From Aquipuribacter sp. SD81 (GTDB lineage Bacteria; Actinomycetota; Actinomycetes; Actinomycetales; JBBAYJ01), in NCBI RefSeq assembly GCF_037153975.1, contig NZ_JBBAYJ010000013.1, forward strand, positions 42,796 through 106,795: a stretch of DNA of 64,000 bases, read 5' to 3'. Of this stretch, positions 34,243 to 44,085 are shown in pieces; position 1 is the first letter of the stretch, and every line of letters begins with the position of its first letter. Under the pieces are notes generated by a model that saw only the letters and a program-made list of their open reading frames with translations, ran no database searches and was not told where the DNA came from. The position numbers and the translations under genes are program-made.

Positions 34243-34265
34243 GGGTGCCCACCGGCTGGGGCACC
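34243..34265 (-). terminator. Hairpin after gamma-glutamylcyclotransferase-like gene
   Basis: GGGTGCCC (34243-34250) pairs with GGGCACCC (34258-34265). It lies between the stop of the upstream minus-strand gene and the gndA start. No T-run. Confidence 0.5.
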
Positions 34266-34295
34266 CCGCCGCGGCACCGCGGGGTGGGTGCGCCC

Positions 34296-34775
34296 TCACG
34301 CCGCCGACCCGGCGTGGGCGCACCAGTCGCCGCCGGGCAGCACCTCGCCGAGCCCGTCGACGTGCCCGGCGTAGGCGTACACCTGCACCTCGTGCGGGGT
34401 CGCGCCCCCGGTCGCGTCGAGCAGCGGCACGCGCACCCGCACGTACTCGCTCGTCGCGGGCGAGGCCGGGTCGTAGGCCTCGAGGGCGTCGAGCGCGACG
34501 AGCGTGGGCTCGTCGTGCACCCGGTGGACCTCGACGCGGACGAGGCCGGCCGCGGCGGCCCCCGGGCCGCCCACGACGAGCAGCGGGTAGCGGAAGTCGC
34601 GGCCGAGCGGCACGGCCACCTCGTGCAGGGCGCCGTGGACGACGCCGTCGAGGAGCGGCTCGGCGCCGGCGAGCAGGTGCGCGTTGCGGCAGCCCCGGCG
34701 CAGCGTGCCGTACACCGCGAGGTCGAGCGGGAGGCGCCGGTCGGCGACCGGCGGCGGGTGGGGGACCCTCGTCAC
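34296..34775 (-). CDS. Gamma-glutamylcyclotransferase-like (AIG2 fold) protein
   Basis: 159 residues. LAVYGTLRRGCRNAHLL is the characteristic YGTLRxG cavity motif. RDFRYPLLVV, VHRVHDEPTLVALDALEAYDP (with the conserved acidic residue) and YVRVRVPL follow the fold. Members cleave gamma-glutamyl amines or related amides; the exact substrate is unknown. GTG 34775 is favoured because CAGCCT lies 6 bases upstream. It is divergent from NDH-2. Confidence 0.85.
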   Translation of the reverse strand: MTRVPHPPPVADRRLPLDLAVYGTLRRGCRNAHLLAGAEPLLDGVVHGALHEVAVPLGRDFRYPLLVVGGPGAAAAGLVRVEVHRVHDEPTLVALDALEAYDPASPATSEYVRVRVPLLDATGGATPHEVQVYAYAGHVDGLGEVLPGGDWCAHAGSAA

Positions 34776-34781
34776 GGCGTC

Positions 34782-34787
34782 AGGCTG
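34782..34787 (-). promoter_or_regulatory. Leaderless-type -10 box of AIG2-fold gene
   Basis: CAGCCT on the minus strand, 6 bases before GTG 34775. Confidence 0.4.
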
Positions 34788-34888
34788 CCACGGCCCACCG
34801 CCGCCCGGACCGCGTCGTCTCGCCGTCGGCGGCGACGGCTGGGACGCTGGCGGGGACCGTGGACGCAGCCGCACCGGCGGAGGGGACC

Positions 34889-36679
34889 ATGACGCACTTC
34901 CACACCCAGGGCCCGCCCGGACCCGGCAGCCCGGACCCGCACCCGGAGCACCGCGAGCGGCACGGGGCGGGCCCGCGGCGGGCCGGCCGCGGCACCGGGG
35001 ACGCGGGCGGCGCCGGCGCGCCGGAGGCGACCGACGACGGGGCCGGGGTGCCCGACACCAGCCCGCACGAGCCGAGCCTCGTCACCGGCCCGGTCGCCAC
35101 CCGCGTCGACTCGCGCGACGGCTCGCACCGGCGGACGACCGGGCGACCGCACGTCGTCGTCGTCGGCTCCGGCTTCGGCGGCCTGTTCGCGACGCGCTCG
35201 CTGCGCACGGCCGACGTCGACGTCACGCTCGTCTCGCGCACGACGCACCACCTCTTCCAGCCGCTGCTGTACCAGGTGGCCACGGGCATCCTGTCCGAGG
35301 GCGACATCGCCCCCTCGACCCGCGAGGTCCTGAACGGCCAGCGCAACGCCACGGTGCTGCTCGGCGAGGTGACGGGCATCGACCTGGAGAACCGCTGCGT
35401 GCGCTCCCGCGTCGTGGACACCGAGACCGTGACGACGTACGACCACCTCGTCGTGGCGGCCGGGGCCGGGCAGTCGTACTTCGGCAACGACCAGTTCGCG
35501 GTGTTCGCGCCCGGCATGAAGTCGATCGACGACGCGCTGGAGCTGCGCGGTCGCATCTTCGGCGCCTTCGAGCTCGCCGAGCTCGCGTGGGACGAGCGCG
35601 AGAGCCAGGGGCTGCTCACCTTCGTCGTCGTGGGCGCCGGCCCGACGGGGGTCGAGATGGCGGGGCAGATCGCGGAGCTGTCCCGGCAGACGCTGCGCAG
35701 CGACTTCCGCCGCATCGACCCCACGAGCGCGAGGGTCGTGCTGCTCGACGCCGCCCCCCGCGTGCTCCCGGGCTTCGACGAGAAGCTCGGCGAGGCCGCG
35801 CACCGGCAGCTGGAGAAGATGGGCGTCGAGGTGCAGCTCGGCTCGATGGTCGTCGACGTCGACCGCTCCGGGCTGCAGGTCAAGGACCCCGACGGCACCG
35901 TGCGCCGCATCGACGCCCGCTGCAAGGTGTGGGCCGCCGGGGTCCAGGGCAGCGCACTGGGCGCGCTGCTGGCCGAGCAGTCCGGTGCGGAGCTCGACCG
36001 CGCCGGGCGGGTCAAGGTGCAGCCCGACCTCACCCTGCCGGGGCACCCGGAGGTCCACGTGGTCGGCGACATGATGGCGCTGGAGGGCCTTCCTGGTGTC
36101 GCGCAGGTCGCCATCCAGGGCGGCCAGCACGCCGCCCGGGAGATCCGCCGTTCGCTGGCCGGGGAGGAGACGGGTGAGCCGTTCCGGTACAAGGACAAGG
36201 GCTCGATGGCGACGATCGCCCGGTTCTCCGCCGTCGCGGACGTGAGCGGCCGCAAGTTCTCGGGCTTCGTCGCCTGGCTGCTGTGGCTCGCCGTCCACCT
36301 GCTCTACCTCGTCGGCTTCAAGAACCGGGTGACGACGCTGCTGAAGTGGACCATCACCTTCGTCGGGCGCGGCCGGTCCGAGCGCGCCGTCACGCAGCAG
36401 CAGATCATCGCCCGGCGGGCGCTCGCGCAGCGCCCGCCCGCACCGGCGGAGGACGCCGCCTCGGGCGGGGACGCGGGCGACCAGGTCGGCCTCGCGGACG
36501 TGCCGGGACGCACGGGCACGGAGCAGACGTCGATGTCGACCGACGTCGAGCGGGACGGCCCGCGCGGGTCCGACCCGGACGGCGACGGGTCGGAGACCGC
36601 GGAGGAGAGCGACGCCGTGCCGGGCGACCGGCACCTCGACGTCCGTGGTGAGGCCGTCAGCTCCCGACCCGAGCACTGA
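34889..36679 (+). CDS. ndh: Type II NADH dehydrogenase
   Basis: Peripheral-membrane flavoprotein of 596 residues that passes electrons from NADH to menaquinone without pumping protons. Two Rossmann motifs are present: VVVGSGFGGLFATRSL for FAD and VVVGAGPTGVEMAG for NADH. HVVGDMMALEGLPGVAQVAIQGG is the second FAD segment. LLWLAVHLLYLVGFKNRVTTLLKW is the amphipathic membrane-binding C-terminus. There is an unusual 70-residue His/Pro/Gly-rich N-terminal extension and a 90-residue acidic C-terminal tail. GGAGG lies about 5 bases before ATG 34889, fixing the start; an in-frame GTG at 34859 is weaker. Confidence 0.93.
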   Translation: MTHFHTQGPPGPGSPDPHPEHRERHGAGPRRAGRGTGDAGGAGAPEATDDGAGVPDTSPHEPSLVTGPVATRVDSRDGSHRRTTGRPHVVVVGSGFGGLFATRSLRTADVDVTLVSRTTHHLFQPLLYQVATGILSEGDIAPSTREVLNGQRNATVLLGEVTGIDLENRCVRSRVVDTETVTTYDHLVVAAGAGQSYFGNDQFAVFAPGMKSIDDALELRGRIFGAFELAELAWDERESQGLLTFVVVGAGPTGVEMAGQIAELSRQTLRSDFRRIDPTSARVVLLDAAPRVLPGFDEKLGEAAHRQLEKMGVEVQLGSMVVDVDRSGLQVKDPDGTVRRIDARCKVWAAGVQGSALGALLAEQSGAELDRAGRVKVQPDLTLPGHPEVHVVGDMMALEGLPGVAQVAIQGGQHAAREIRRSLAGEETGEPFRYKDKGSMATIARFSAVADVSGRKFSGFVAWLLWLAVHLLYLVGFKNRVTTLLKWTITFVGRGRSERAVTQQQIIARRALAQRPPAPAEDAASGGDAGDQVGLADVPGRTGTEQTSMSTDVERDGPRGSDPDGDGSETAEESDAVPGDRHLDVRGEAVSSRPEH

Positions 36680-38960
36680 GCCGGCCCGACGCGCCAAGCG
36701 CGGCGGCGAGCTCGGCGGCGGGCACGGCGCGCGACCACAGCCACCCCTGGCCGAGGTCCGCGCCGAGTCCGGCCATCTCGGCCGCCACCTGCTGGGTCTC
36801 CACGCCCTCGACGACGCTGGTGAGGCCGAGGGTGCGGCACAGCTCCAGCCCGGCGAGCAGCACCGCGCGGGCCCGCACGTCGACGGCCGCCGACGTGACG
36901 AGGCCGCGGTCGAGCTTGAGCGTCGCGGCGGGCACCCGGCGGAGGTAGCCGAGCGAGGCGTGGCCGGCGCCGAAGTCGTCGATGACGACGTCGACCCCCA
37001 TGCCCACGAGCTGGTGCAGGTGCCACAGGGCGGGCCCGTCGTCGTCGAGCAGCACCGACTCCGTCACCTCCAGCGCCAGCCGTCCGGGACCGACGCCGTG
37101 CGCGGCCACGGTGTCGCGGACGACGTCGAGCAGGCGGCGGTGGCGCAGCTGCAGCGGGGAGACGTTGACGGTGAGCCGCAGGCCGGCCGCGAGCAGGCCC
37201 GCCGCGTCCGCGTCCGCCACCGCGGTGCGCAGGACGTGCTCACCGAGGTCGTCGATGAGCCCGGTGCGTTCGGCGGCGGCGACGAACTCCGGTGGCGGCA
37301 CGTGGCCGAGCTCCTCGTCGTGCCAGCGCGCGAGGGCCTCCGCCGCGACGACCTCGCCGCTGCGGAGGTCGACGATCGGCTGCAGGTGCACCGTCACGTC
37401 ACCCCGGGCGAGGGCGCCCGCGAGCCGGCGCTGCACCGCGAGGTCGCGCGCCACCTGCTCGCGCTGGGCGTCGTCGTGCAGGACCGGACGGTTGGTGCGC
37501 TGCTCCTGGGCCGTGCGGAGCGCCTGCAGGGCGTCCTCCACGACGACCGCGAGCGGGGCGGCGTCACCCGCGGCGGCGGCGGCGACGCCGACGTGCAGCC
37601 GGACGCCGTCCTCGGGCCGTCCCCCGCCCCCGGCGTCGTCGCCGGTGGTGCCGCGGCGCGCGTCCTCCTGCAGCCGCTCCGCGGCGGCGAGCGCGGGCTC
37701 GAGGGCGCCACCTCCCTCGTCCGTCGCGGTGAGCACGAGGAGGAACTCGTCGCCGCCGGCCCGGAAGCACGTCGCGCCCTGCGGCGCCTGCGCCTCGACC
37801 AGCGCCCCGACGCGCCTCACGAGGGCGTCGCCGCCGGCACGACCGAGCACCTGGTTGACGGCGTCGAGGCCGGCGATGTCCACCGCGACGACCGCCGCGA
37901 CACGGCGGGTCGACTGCGCCGCGAGCGCCTGGGCGTTCGGCAGCCCGGTGAGCGGGTCCACGAGGGCCTGGCGCGTCAGGCGCCGCACGAGCCGGCGCAG
38001 CACCGAGAGCAGGAGCACCTCGCGGCCGAGCACGAGCACGACGACCGCGACGGACAGCCCGAGCGCGACGGGGTCGAGCATCTGTATGCCGCCGCCGACG
38101 AGGACGGCGACGAGCAGGCCGCCGGAGACGGCGGTCGCGAGCGTCGCCGACCCGCCCTCGTCGTCGTCGCCGTCGGGGACGACGTCGCGCCGGGGCGGGG
38201 GCAGCAGCACCCAGCGGCCGGCCGCGACCACGAGCGGGACGAGCACGAGCACCTGCCACAGCACGGCCGCCTGCTCCAGCCACGCCGGCACCACGAAGCC
38301 GAGCGCCCCGAGGGACACCGCCCCGTCGGGGACCACGAAGGCCACGACCAGGAGGGCGAGCACGGGCAGGCGCCGACCGCGTTCCCGGACCGCCGCGAGG
38401 GAGGGCACCGCCACGGCCGCCGCCAGGCCGAGGAGGGTGGCGAGCAGCAGGTAGCGGTCGGGCCCGCGGTCGCGCCCCTCGGGCAGCAGCAGCTCCCACA
38501 CGGTGAGCGTCGCGACCGTGGCGAGCAGCACCGCGTCGAGCAGCAGGCGGGTGACGGGCAGCGCCGCCCGTGACGAGGAGGGCGCGGTGGCGAAGGCGAC
38601 GAGCACGAGCGGGGTCACGGCGAGCGCGAGCAGGTCGCCCGGCGCCTCGGGGTGCGCGACGCCCGGCTGGGTCGCGTTCACCAGCATGCCCGCGCCGTAG
38701 ACCACGAACGCGGCGCCGAGCAGGCCCGCGGTGGCACGGCGTTCCGGCGCGGCCAGCGGGCGGGCGCGCGCGAGCAGCCACGCCCCGCCCGTCGTGCACA
38801 CGAGCCCGACGACGACGTGCAGCAGGACGTCGCGGGCGAGCGGTCCGAGCAGGAGCGCGACGAGCGCGGCGAGCACCGTCAGGACCACCCCGGCCCACGC
38901 GAGCAGGCGGCACCACGCCCCTGCCGCCGCGTGCCCGCCGCGCGTGGTCACCTCCGTCAC
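36657..38960 (-). CDS. Membrane GGDEF-EAL cyclic-di-GMP protein
   Basis: 767 residues. About nine transmembrane helices (residues 15-330) precede a GGDEF domain with AGGDEF (synthesis) and an EAL domain with AAEALARW, VTESVLL, DDFGAGHASLGYL and VEGVET (breakdown). Both active-site signatures look intact, so it may make or degrade cyclic-di-GMP depending on signal. GTG 38960 is the first in-frame start. The 3' end overlaps the end of ndh by 23 bases in convergent orientation. Confidence 0.92.
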   Translation of the reverse strand: MTEVTTRGGHAAAGAWCRLLAWAGVVLTVLAALVALLLGPLARDVLLHVVVGLVCTTGGAWLLARARPLAAPERRATAGLLGAAFVVYGAGMLVNATQPGVAHPEAPGDLLALAVTPLVLVAFATAPSSSRAALPVTRLLLDAVLLATVATLTVWELLLPEGRDRGPDRYLLLATLLGLAAAVAVPSLAAVRERGRRLPVLALLVVAFVVPDGAVSLGALGFVVPAWLEQAAVLWQVLVLVPLVVAAGRWVLLPPPRRDVVPDGDDDEGGSATLATAVSGGLLVAVLVGGGIQMLDPVALGLSVAVVVLVLGREVLLLSVLRRLVRRLTRQALVDPLTGLPNAQALAAQSTRRVAAVVAVDIAGLDAVNQVLGRAGGDALVRRVGALVEAQAPQGATCFRAGGDEFLLVLTATDEGGGALEPALAAAERLQEDARRGTTGDDAGGGGRPEDGVRLHVGVAAAAAGDAAPLAVVVEDALQALRTAQEQRTNRPVLHDDAQREQVARDLAVQRRLAGALARGDVTVHLQPIVDLRSGEVVAAEALARWHDEELGHVPPPEFVAAAERTGLIDDLGEHVLRTAVADADAAGLLAAGLRLTVNVSPLQLRHRRLLDVVRDTVAAHGVGPGRLALEVTESVLLDDDGPALWHLHQLVGMGVDVVIDDFGAGHASLGYLRRVPAATLKLDRGLVTSAAVDVRARAVLLAGLELCRTLGLTSVVEGVETQQVAAEMAGLGADLGQGWLWSRAVPAAELAAALGASGRLSARVGS

Positions 38961-39012
38961 CCGGGCATGATCGGCCGACCCACCCGGGTTCCTGAGCCGC
39001 CGAGGCCCCCTG

Positions 39013-41898
39013 TCAGCCCGGCAGCCGGTCGGCGAGCACCTGGGCGAGGTGCCGGCCCGGCACCCCGGCGAGGTCCGCGGCCTGCGTGCGGCAGGAGAAG
39101 CCGTCGGCGAGCAGGACGGTGCCGGGGGCCGCCTCGCGCAGCGCGGGCAGCAGGGCGCGCTCGGCGACCGCGACCGAGACGTCGTGGTGCCCGGCCTCCA
39201 TCCCCCAGTTGCCCGCGAGGCCGCAGCACCCGGCGAGCGCCCGCACCGTGGCGCCGGCGCCGCGCAGCAGCTCGAGGTCCGCGCCGTAGCCGGTGGCGCT
39301 GTGCTGGTGGCAGTGCGGCTGGGCCACGACGTCCAGGCCGGCCAGCGACGGCGGGGCCCAGCCGTCGCGCACGCGCTCGCCGAGCACCTGGGCGAGCGTG
39401 CGGACCGCGCCCGCCACGCGTGCGGCCCGCGGGTCCTCGGGCAGCAGCTCGGGCAGGTCGGTCATGAGCGCGACGGTGCACGAGGGCTCGAGACCGACCA
39501 CGGGCAGGCCCGCGTCGACGTGGGGCGCGAGCACGTCGAGGGTGCGCCGCAGCCGCTCGCGCGCCCCGTCGAGCTGACCGGTCGACAGCCACGTGAGCCC
39601 GCAGCAGGCGCCGGGGCCGGCGAGCACGACCTCGTGCCCGGCGTCCTCCAGCACGCGTCGCGCCGCCTCGCCGACGTCCGGGGAGAAGCCGTCGGTGAAG
39701 GAGTCCGCCCACAGCAGGACGGGCCCCGCGGGCGCCGGGGACCGCGTCGTCCACGGCCGCGGCGACCGGTCGGCGGCCCAGCGCGCGCGCAGGGTGCGGC
39801 CCGCGAAGCGCGGCACGGACCGGCGCGGGTCCATGCCGCCGAGACGGAGCACGAGCCGGCGCAGCGGGGCCGCGCGCAGCACGGTGTTGACGACGAGAGC
39901 GAGCCCGGGGACCGCCGCGACGAGCGCGGACCAGCGCGGCAGCCAGCCGAGCGCGTAGTGCGCGACGGGGCGCAGCCGGCCGCGGTAGCGCCGGTGCAGC
40001 CACTCCGACTTGTACGTCGCCATGTCGACGCCGGCGGGGCAGTCGCTCGCGCACGCCTTGCACGACAGGCACAGGTCGAGGGACTCCGCGACGGCCGGGT
40101 GGGCGACCCCGTCGACGAGCGTGCCGTTCGTCAGCTCCTGCAGGACGCGCGCCCGCCCCCGGGTGGAGTCCTTCTCCTCGCGCGTCGCGAGGTACGAGGG
40201 GCACATGAAGCCGCCCGCGGCGCTCGTGTCGGCGCGGCACTTGCCGACCCCGACGCAGCGGTGGACGGCCCGGGTGAGGTCGCCGGAGTCGTGCAGCAGC
40301 GCGAACCCGCCCGCGCGCGGGGTCGGCAGCGCCTGCGGGCGGCGCAGGTCGACGTCGAGGGGGCGCGGGCGCACGAGCACGCCGGGGTTGTGGACGTCAA
40401 GCGGGTCGAGCAGCGCCTTGAACCCCTCGAAGAGGCGGAGCGCGTCGGGGCCGTACATGCGGGCGAGCAGCTCGCTGCGGGCCCGGCCGTCGCCGTGCTC
40501 GCCCGACAGCGACCCGCCGTGCGCGACGACGAGGTCGGCGGCCTGCTCGAGGAACGCGCGGGCGCGGGCCGGGTCGTCGGCGAGCGGCAGGTCGATGCGC
40601 ACGTGCACGCAGCCGTCGCCGAAGTGCCCGTACGGCAGGCCGTCGACGCCGTGGTCGGCCATGAGGCGCTCGAAGCCGCGCAGGTAGTCCCCGAGGCGCT
40701 CCGGCGGCACGGCGGCGTCCTCCCAGCCGGGCCACGCCTGCGTGCCCGCGGGGGTGCGGCCCGCGAGCCCGGCTCCGTCCTCGCGGATGCGCCACAGCGC
40801 CGTCGCCTCCGGGCCGGGCGGGACCACGCGCACCGCGTCGGTGCCCGCGTCGGCGGCGAGCCGGCGGGCCGCGGCGAAGGCCTCGTCGGCGTCGGCGCCA
40901 CCGACCTCCACGAGCAGCCAGCCGCCCCCGGCGGGCAGCGTGGGCACCGCCGCCTCGCCCCGGTGATGGCGCACGACGTCGACGAGGCGCGCGTCGATGC
41001 CCTCGACCGCCAGCGGACGGTGCGGCAGCAGCGCGGGCACCGCGTCCGCCGCGCTCGCCATGTCGGGGTAGGCGAGCACCGCGAGCGCGGTCGCGGGCGC
41101 GAGGTCGACGAGGCGGACCGTAGCGCCGAGCAGCAGGCCGCACGTGCCCTCGGTGCCGACGAGCGCCTTGGCGAGGTCGCGGCCGTTCTCGGGCAGCAGG
41201 TGCTCCAGCGAGTAGCCCGACACCTGCCGACCGAAGCGGCCGAGCTCGGTCCGGATGGTGCCGAGCGAGGCCTGCACGAGCTCCTCGAGCCCGGGCACCA
41301 CCGACAGGTCCCCGGACCCCGCGCGGTAGCGGCGGCCGGTGCCGTCGAGCCAGTCCAGGGCGACGACGTTGTCGGCGGTGCGGCCGTGGGCGACGGCGTG
41401 CGGGCCGCACGCGTTGTTGCCGATCATGCCGCCGAGCGTGCAGCGGGCGTGGGTCGAGGGGTCGGGACCGAAGCGGAGCCCGTGCGGGCGCGCGGCCTCC
41501 TGCAGGTGGGCGAGCACGACCCCGGGCTCGACGACCGCGGTGCGGGCGGCGGGGTCCACCTCGAGCACGCGCGTGAGGTGACGGCTGGTGTCGACGACGA
41601 CGCCGGGCCCGACGGCGTTGCCCGCCACCGACGTGCCGCCGCCGCGGACGGTGAGCGGGGCGCGCTCGTCGCGGCACACCTCCGCGACCAGCTGCAGGTC
41701 GTCGACGTGGCGCGCGACCACCACCGCGGCCGGCACGACGCGGTAGTTGGACGCGTCGGTGGAGTACTCGGCGCGCACGCGCACCGAGTCCTCGACCTGG
41801 CCGGGCAGCAGGCGGCGCAGCCGGTCGACCGCCCCGCGCGCCGTCCCCGGGCCGCCGTCGGTGCCCTCGCCGGCGCGCGATCGGTCGAGCAGCGTCAC
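39013..41898 (-). CDS. FAD-linked oxidase fused to 4Fe-4S and CCG domains
   Basis: 961 residues with an FAD_binding_4 domain (PLTVRGGGTSVAGN, CTLGGMIGNNACGP), an FAD-oxidase C domain (LPYGHFGDGCVHVRID), a two-cluster ferredoxin module (CVGVGKCR, MCPSYLATRE and CLSCKACASDCP) and paired CCG domains (GPGACCGLTWL, AGCCGLAGNWGME). It looks like the large bacterial D-2-hydroxyacid dehydrogenases acting on D-2-hydroxyglutarate or D-lactate, passing electrons to quinone. GTG 41898 follows GGGAGG at 6 bases; an upstream GTG at 41946 lacks this. It is divergent from the desaturase gene. Confidence 0.9.
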   Translation of the reverse strand: MTLLDRSRAGEGTDGGPGTARGAVDRLRRLLPGQVEDSVRVRAEYSTDASNYRVVPAAVVVARHVDDLQLVAEVCRDERAPLTVRGGGTSVAGNAVGPGVVVDTSRHLTRVLEVDPAARTAVVEPGVVLAHLQEAARPHGLRFGPDPSTHARCTLGGMIGNNACGPHAVAHGRTADNVVALDWLDGTGRRYRAGSGDLSVVPGLEELVQASLGTIRTELGRFGRQVSGYSLEHLLPENGRDLAKALVGTEGTCGLLLGATVRLVDLAPATALAVLAYPDMASAADAVPALLPHRPLAVEGIDARLVDVVRHHRGEAAVPTLPAGGGWLLVEVGGADADEAFAAARRLAADAGTDAVRVVPPGPEATALWRIREDGAGLAGRTPAGTQAWPGWEDAAVPPERLGDYLRGFERLMADHGVDGLPYGHFGDGCVHVRIDLPLADDPARARAFLEQAADLVVAHGGSLSGEHGDGRARSELLARMYGPDALRLFEGFKALLDPLDVHNPGVLVRPRPLDVDLRRPQALPTPRAGGFALLHDSGDLTRAVHRCVGVGKCRADTSAAGGFMCPSYLATREEKDSTRGRARVLQELTNGTLVDGVAHPAVAESLDLCLSCKACASDCPAGVDMATYKSEWLHRRYRGRLRPVAHYALGWLPRWSALVAAVPGLALVVNTVLRAAPLRRLVLRLGGMDPRRSVPRFAGRTLRARWAADRSPRPWTTRSPAPAGPVLLWADSFTDGFSPDVGEAARRVLEDAGHEVVLAGPGACCGLTWLSTGQLDGARERLRRTLDVLAPHVDAGLPVVGLEPSCTVALMTDLPELLPEDPRAARVAGAVRTLAQVLGERVRDGWAPPSLAGLDVVAQPHCHQHSATGYGADLELLRGAGATVRALAGCCGLAGNWGMEAGHHDVSVAVAERALLPALREAAPGTVLLADGFSCRTQAADLAGVPGRHLAQVLADRLPG

Positions 41899-42114
41899 GG
41901 CAGGCCTCCCGGGGTCGTGGCTGGTCGCGTGGTCGCGGGCGGTCACGTCGCCGCAGCGGTACCAGTGTGCCCCGGCGGGCGCAGGCGCCGTGGCGCACCT
42001 CCCCGCCGGCGGACGCGGGCGCGCACCAACGCGACGCGCCGCCGCAGGAGGCGCAGAGTCGGAGGACACGAGCAGCGCGCCCGGGCCCGTGCCGACGGCC
42101 CCTGGAGGACCACG

Positions 42115-43245
42115 ATGACCGCTCTCCCCCTCGACCCCGGCGCGCTCGACCCGCACTCCGCCGCCCGCACCCGCGGGCCACGCGGCCGGGCCGGGTCGGG
42201 GCAGACGCTGTACGCCGAGCTGGCGGCACAGGTCCGCGGCATGGGCCTCCTGCGGCGCCGTCCCGGCTGGTACCTCACCCGCATGGTCGCGGGCACCCTC
42301 TTGCTAGCGGGCCTGCTCGCCGCTCACGTGCTGCTCGGCGACACGTGGTGGCAGCTGCTGCTGGCCGGCGGTGTGGCGGTCGTGCTCACGCAGCTGGCGT
42401 TCCTCGGCCACGACGCCGCCCACCGGCAGGTGTTCACCGGCGGCCGCGCCAACGACTGGACGGCGCTCGTCCTCATCAACCTGCTGCTCGGCATGAGCCA
42501 CTCGTGGTGGACCGGCAAGCACAGCCGCCACCACGGCAACCCCAACCGCGAGGGCAGGGACCCCGACCTGGGCTCGAGGGCCGTCGCGATGACCCCGGCC
42601 GCCATGGCCGCGCGCACCCGACCCGGCTCGTGGCTCGCGCGCAAGCAGGGCTGGTTCGTGTTCCCGCTCATGCTGCTGGAGGGCCTCGCGCTGCACGCCC
42701 ACGGCCTCCGGGTCGTGTTCGGTCGCCGCGGCTTCCGGCGCCGCTGGCTGGAGGCCGCGTTCCTGGTGCTCCGCCTCGGCGGCTACGTCGCCCTCGTGGC
42801 GGTCGTGCTGCCACCGGGCAAGGCCGCCGCGTTCCTCGGGGTGCAGCTGGGGCTCTTCGGGCTGTACATGGGCCTGGCCTTCGCCCCCAACCACATCGGC
42901 ATGCCGGTGCTGCCGCGGGAGGCCGAGCTCGACTTCCTCCGCAAGCAGGTGCTCACGAGCCGCAACATCGCGGGCGGGCGCGCCGTCGACGAGCTCATGG
43001 GCGGGCTCAACCTGCAGATCGAGCACCACCTGTTCCCGAGCATGCCCCGCCCGCACCTGCGGCTCGCCCGCCCGGTCGTCGAGGCCTTCTGCCGCCGCCA
43101 CGACATCTCCTACGCCTCCCCGTCGCTGCTCACCGCCTACGGCGAGGTACGTCGCTACCTCGACGGCGTGGGGCAGCGGCGCGCCGACCCGTTCTCGTGC
43201 CCCTTCGTCGCCCGGTACCGGCTCGTGGCCCCGCCCACCGGCTGA
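42115..43245 (+). CDS. Membrane fatty-acid desaturase
   Basis: 376 residues. Three histidine boxes are complete: HDAAH (99-103), HSRHH (136-140) and QIEHH near the C-terminus, the last with Gln as in front-end and linoleoyl-CoA-type desaturases. Paired membrane helices lie between them. The di-iron enzyme inserts a double bond in acyl chains and adjusts membrane fluidity. It ends in basic FVARYRLVAPPTG. GGAGG lies 8 bases before ATG 42115. The reductase or ferredoxin partner is not adjacent. Confidence 0.93.
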   Translation: MTALPLDPGALDPHSAARTRGPRGRAGSGQTLYAELAAQVRGMGLLRRRPGWYLTRMVAGTLLLAGLLAAHVLLGDTWWQLLLAGGVAVVLTQLAFLGHDAAHRQVFTGGRANDWTALVLINLLLGMSHSWWTGKHSRHHGNPNREGRDPDLGSRAVAMTPAAMAARTRPGSWLARKQGWFVFPLMLLEGLALHAHGLRVVFGRRGFRRRWLEAAFLVLRLGGYVALVAVVLPPGKAAAFLGVQLGLFGLYMGLAFAPNHIGMPVLPREAELDFLRKQVLTSRNIAGGRAVDELMGGLNLQIEHHLFPSMPRPHLRLARPVVEAFCRRHDISYASPSLLTAYGEVRRYLDGVGQRRADPFSCPFVARYRLVAPPTG

Positions 43246-43286
43246 GCGCCCGTTTCCGGTGCCCCCGGGTAGGGCACAGCACGACC

Positions 43287-44045
43287 ATGACGACGCCCCC
43301 CTACGCCGCCGGCCCCGACACCGAGAGCCGTCCCGGCGAACAGGTGCCCGCGCCCGCGTCGGTGCCCCCGACGCTGCTGCGCGACTGGGTGGTGTGCGGC
43401 CTGGTCGCCGCGACCGCGCGGTTCGTGCCGCTGCCCGTCCTCGACGACGCGCTCGCGGCCCGGGCCGTGCGCGAGTCGGTCCGCCGCACGCTGCGGGCGT
43501 CGGGGCGCACGTACCCGTTCGAGCGCGTCGAGGACCTCGTCGACCGTCCCGGCAGCCTGCTGGGGGCCGTCGCGGGGCTGCCGGCCAAGGTGCTGCTGTG
43601 GCCCGCCCGCAAGTGGGTCCGCCTCGTCGGGGCGGTCCGGGGTGTGCCGGCGGACCTCACCCGCGTGCTCGCGCTGTCCCGGACCACGCACCGTGTGCTG
43701 CAGCGGGGCGGTCTCGCCGACGACGCGGACCCGGCCGGGCTCCGGCGCGAGGCCCGCGCGGTGAGGCGCGCGGTCGACGCCGTCCTCGACGAGCTCGACC
43801 TCCGGCTCGTGCAGGCGGTGCTGCGGGACGCCGTCGGCGGTGCCCGCGGGCTGTCCGGCGCGCTCGTCGACTACGCCCGCGAGCGCTTCGACCGGGACCG
43901 GGGCGACGGCGGGCTCGAGCCGGGCGGCGACGTCGACGCCGGGGTCGACCGCGTGCTCGCGGCGCTGCGGCAGCCGGAGGTCCGGCGACTCGTCGCCGAG
44001 CTCGACCGACGGGTGGACGAGCGGCTCGAGGGCACCGCCGCCTGA
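43287..44045 (+). CDS. Protein of unknown function, EcsC-like appearance
   Basis: 252 residues without a signal peptide. It has amphipathic helices ([56 protein letters not shown]) that could touch the membrane, then charged helices toward the C-terminus ([27 protein letters not shown] without the usual gaps). The look is vaguely like EcsC-type proteins, but I do not claim the family. ATG 43287 is preceded by no strong ribosome site. It is downstream of the desaturase and upstream of trpB2, same strand. Confidence 0.62.
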   Translation: MTTPPYAAGPDTESRPGEQVPAPASVPPTLLRDWVVCGLVAATARFVPLPVLDDALAARAVRESVRRTLRASGRTYPFERVEDLVDRPGSLLGAVAGLPAKVLLWPARKWVRLVGAVRGVPADLTRVLALSRTTHRVLQRGGLADDADPAGLRREARAVRRAVDAVLDELDLRLVQAVLRDAVGGARGLSGALVDYARERFDRDRGDGGLEPGGDVDAGVDRVLAALRQPEVRRLVAELDRRVDERLEGTAA

Positions 44046-44073
44046 GCCCTACCGCCGCGGCGGCCCCGCGACC

Positions 44074-44079
44074 TACGGT
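44074..44079 (+). promoter_or_regulatory. Leaderless-type -10 box of trpB2
   Basis: TACGGT, 6 bases before ATG 44086. Confidence 0.55.
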
Positions 44080-44085
44080 CCGTCC

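Noticed and set aside
34859..34888. GTG start for NDH-2
   Set aside because: ATG 34889 has a GGAGG at proper spacing; the ten extra residues are unconserved.
41899..41946. N-terminal extension of the FAD/Fe-S protein
   Set aside because: The GTG at 41898 has a GGGAGG ribosome site, while the upstream GTG has neither ribosome site nor well-placed -10 box.
39049..43245. Plus-strand open frame of 1398 codons
   Set aside because: Most of it is antisense to the FAD/Fe-S oxidoreductase; only the part from ATG 42115 is a real gene (desaturase). GC-rich codon bias keeps shadow frames open.
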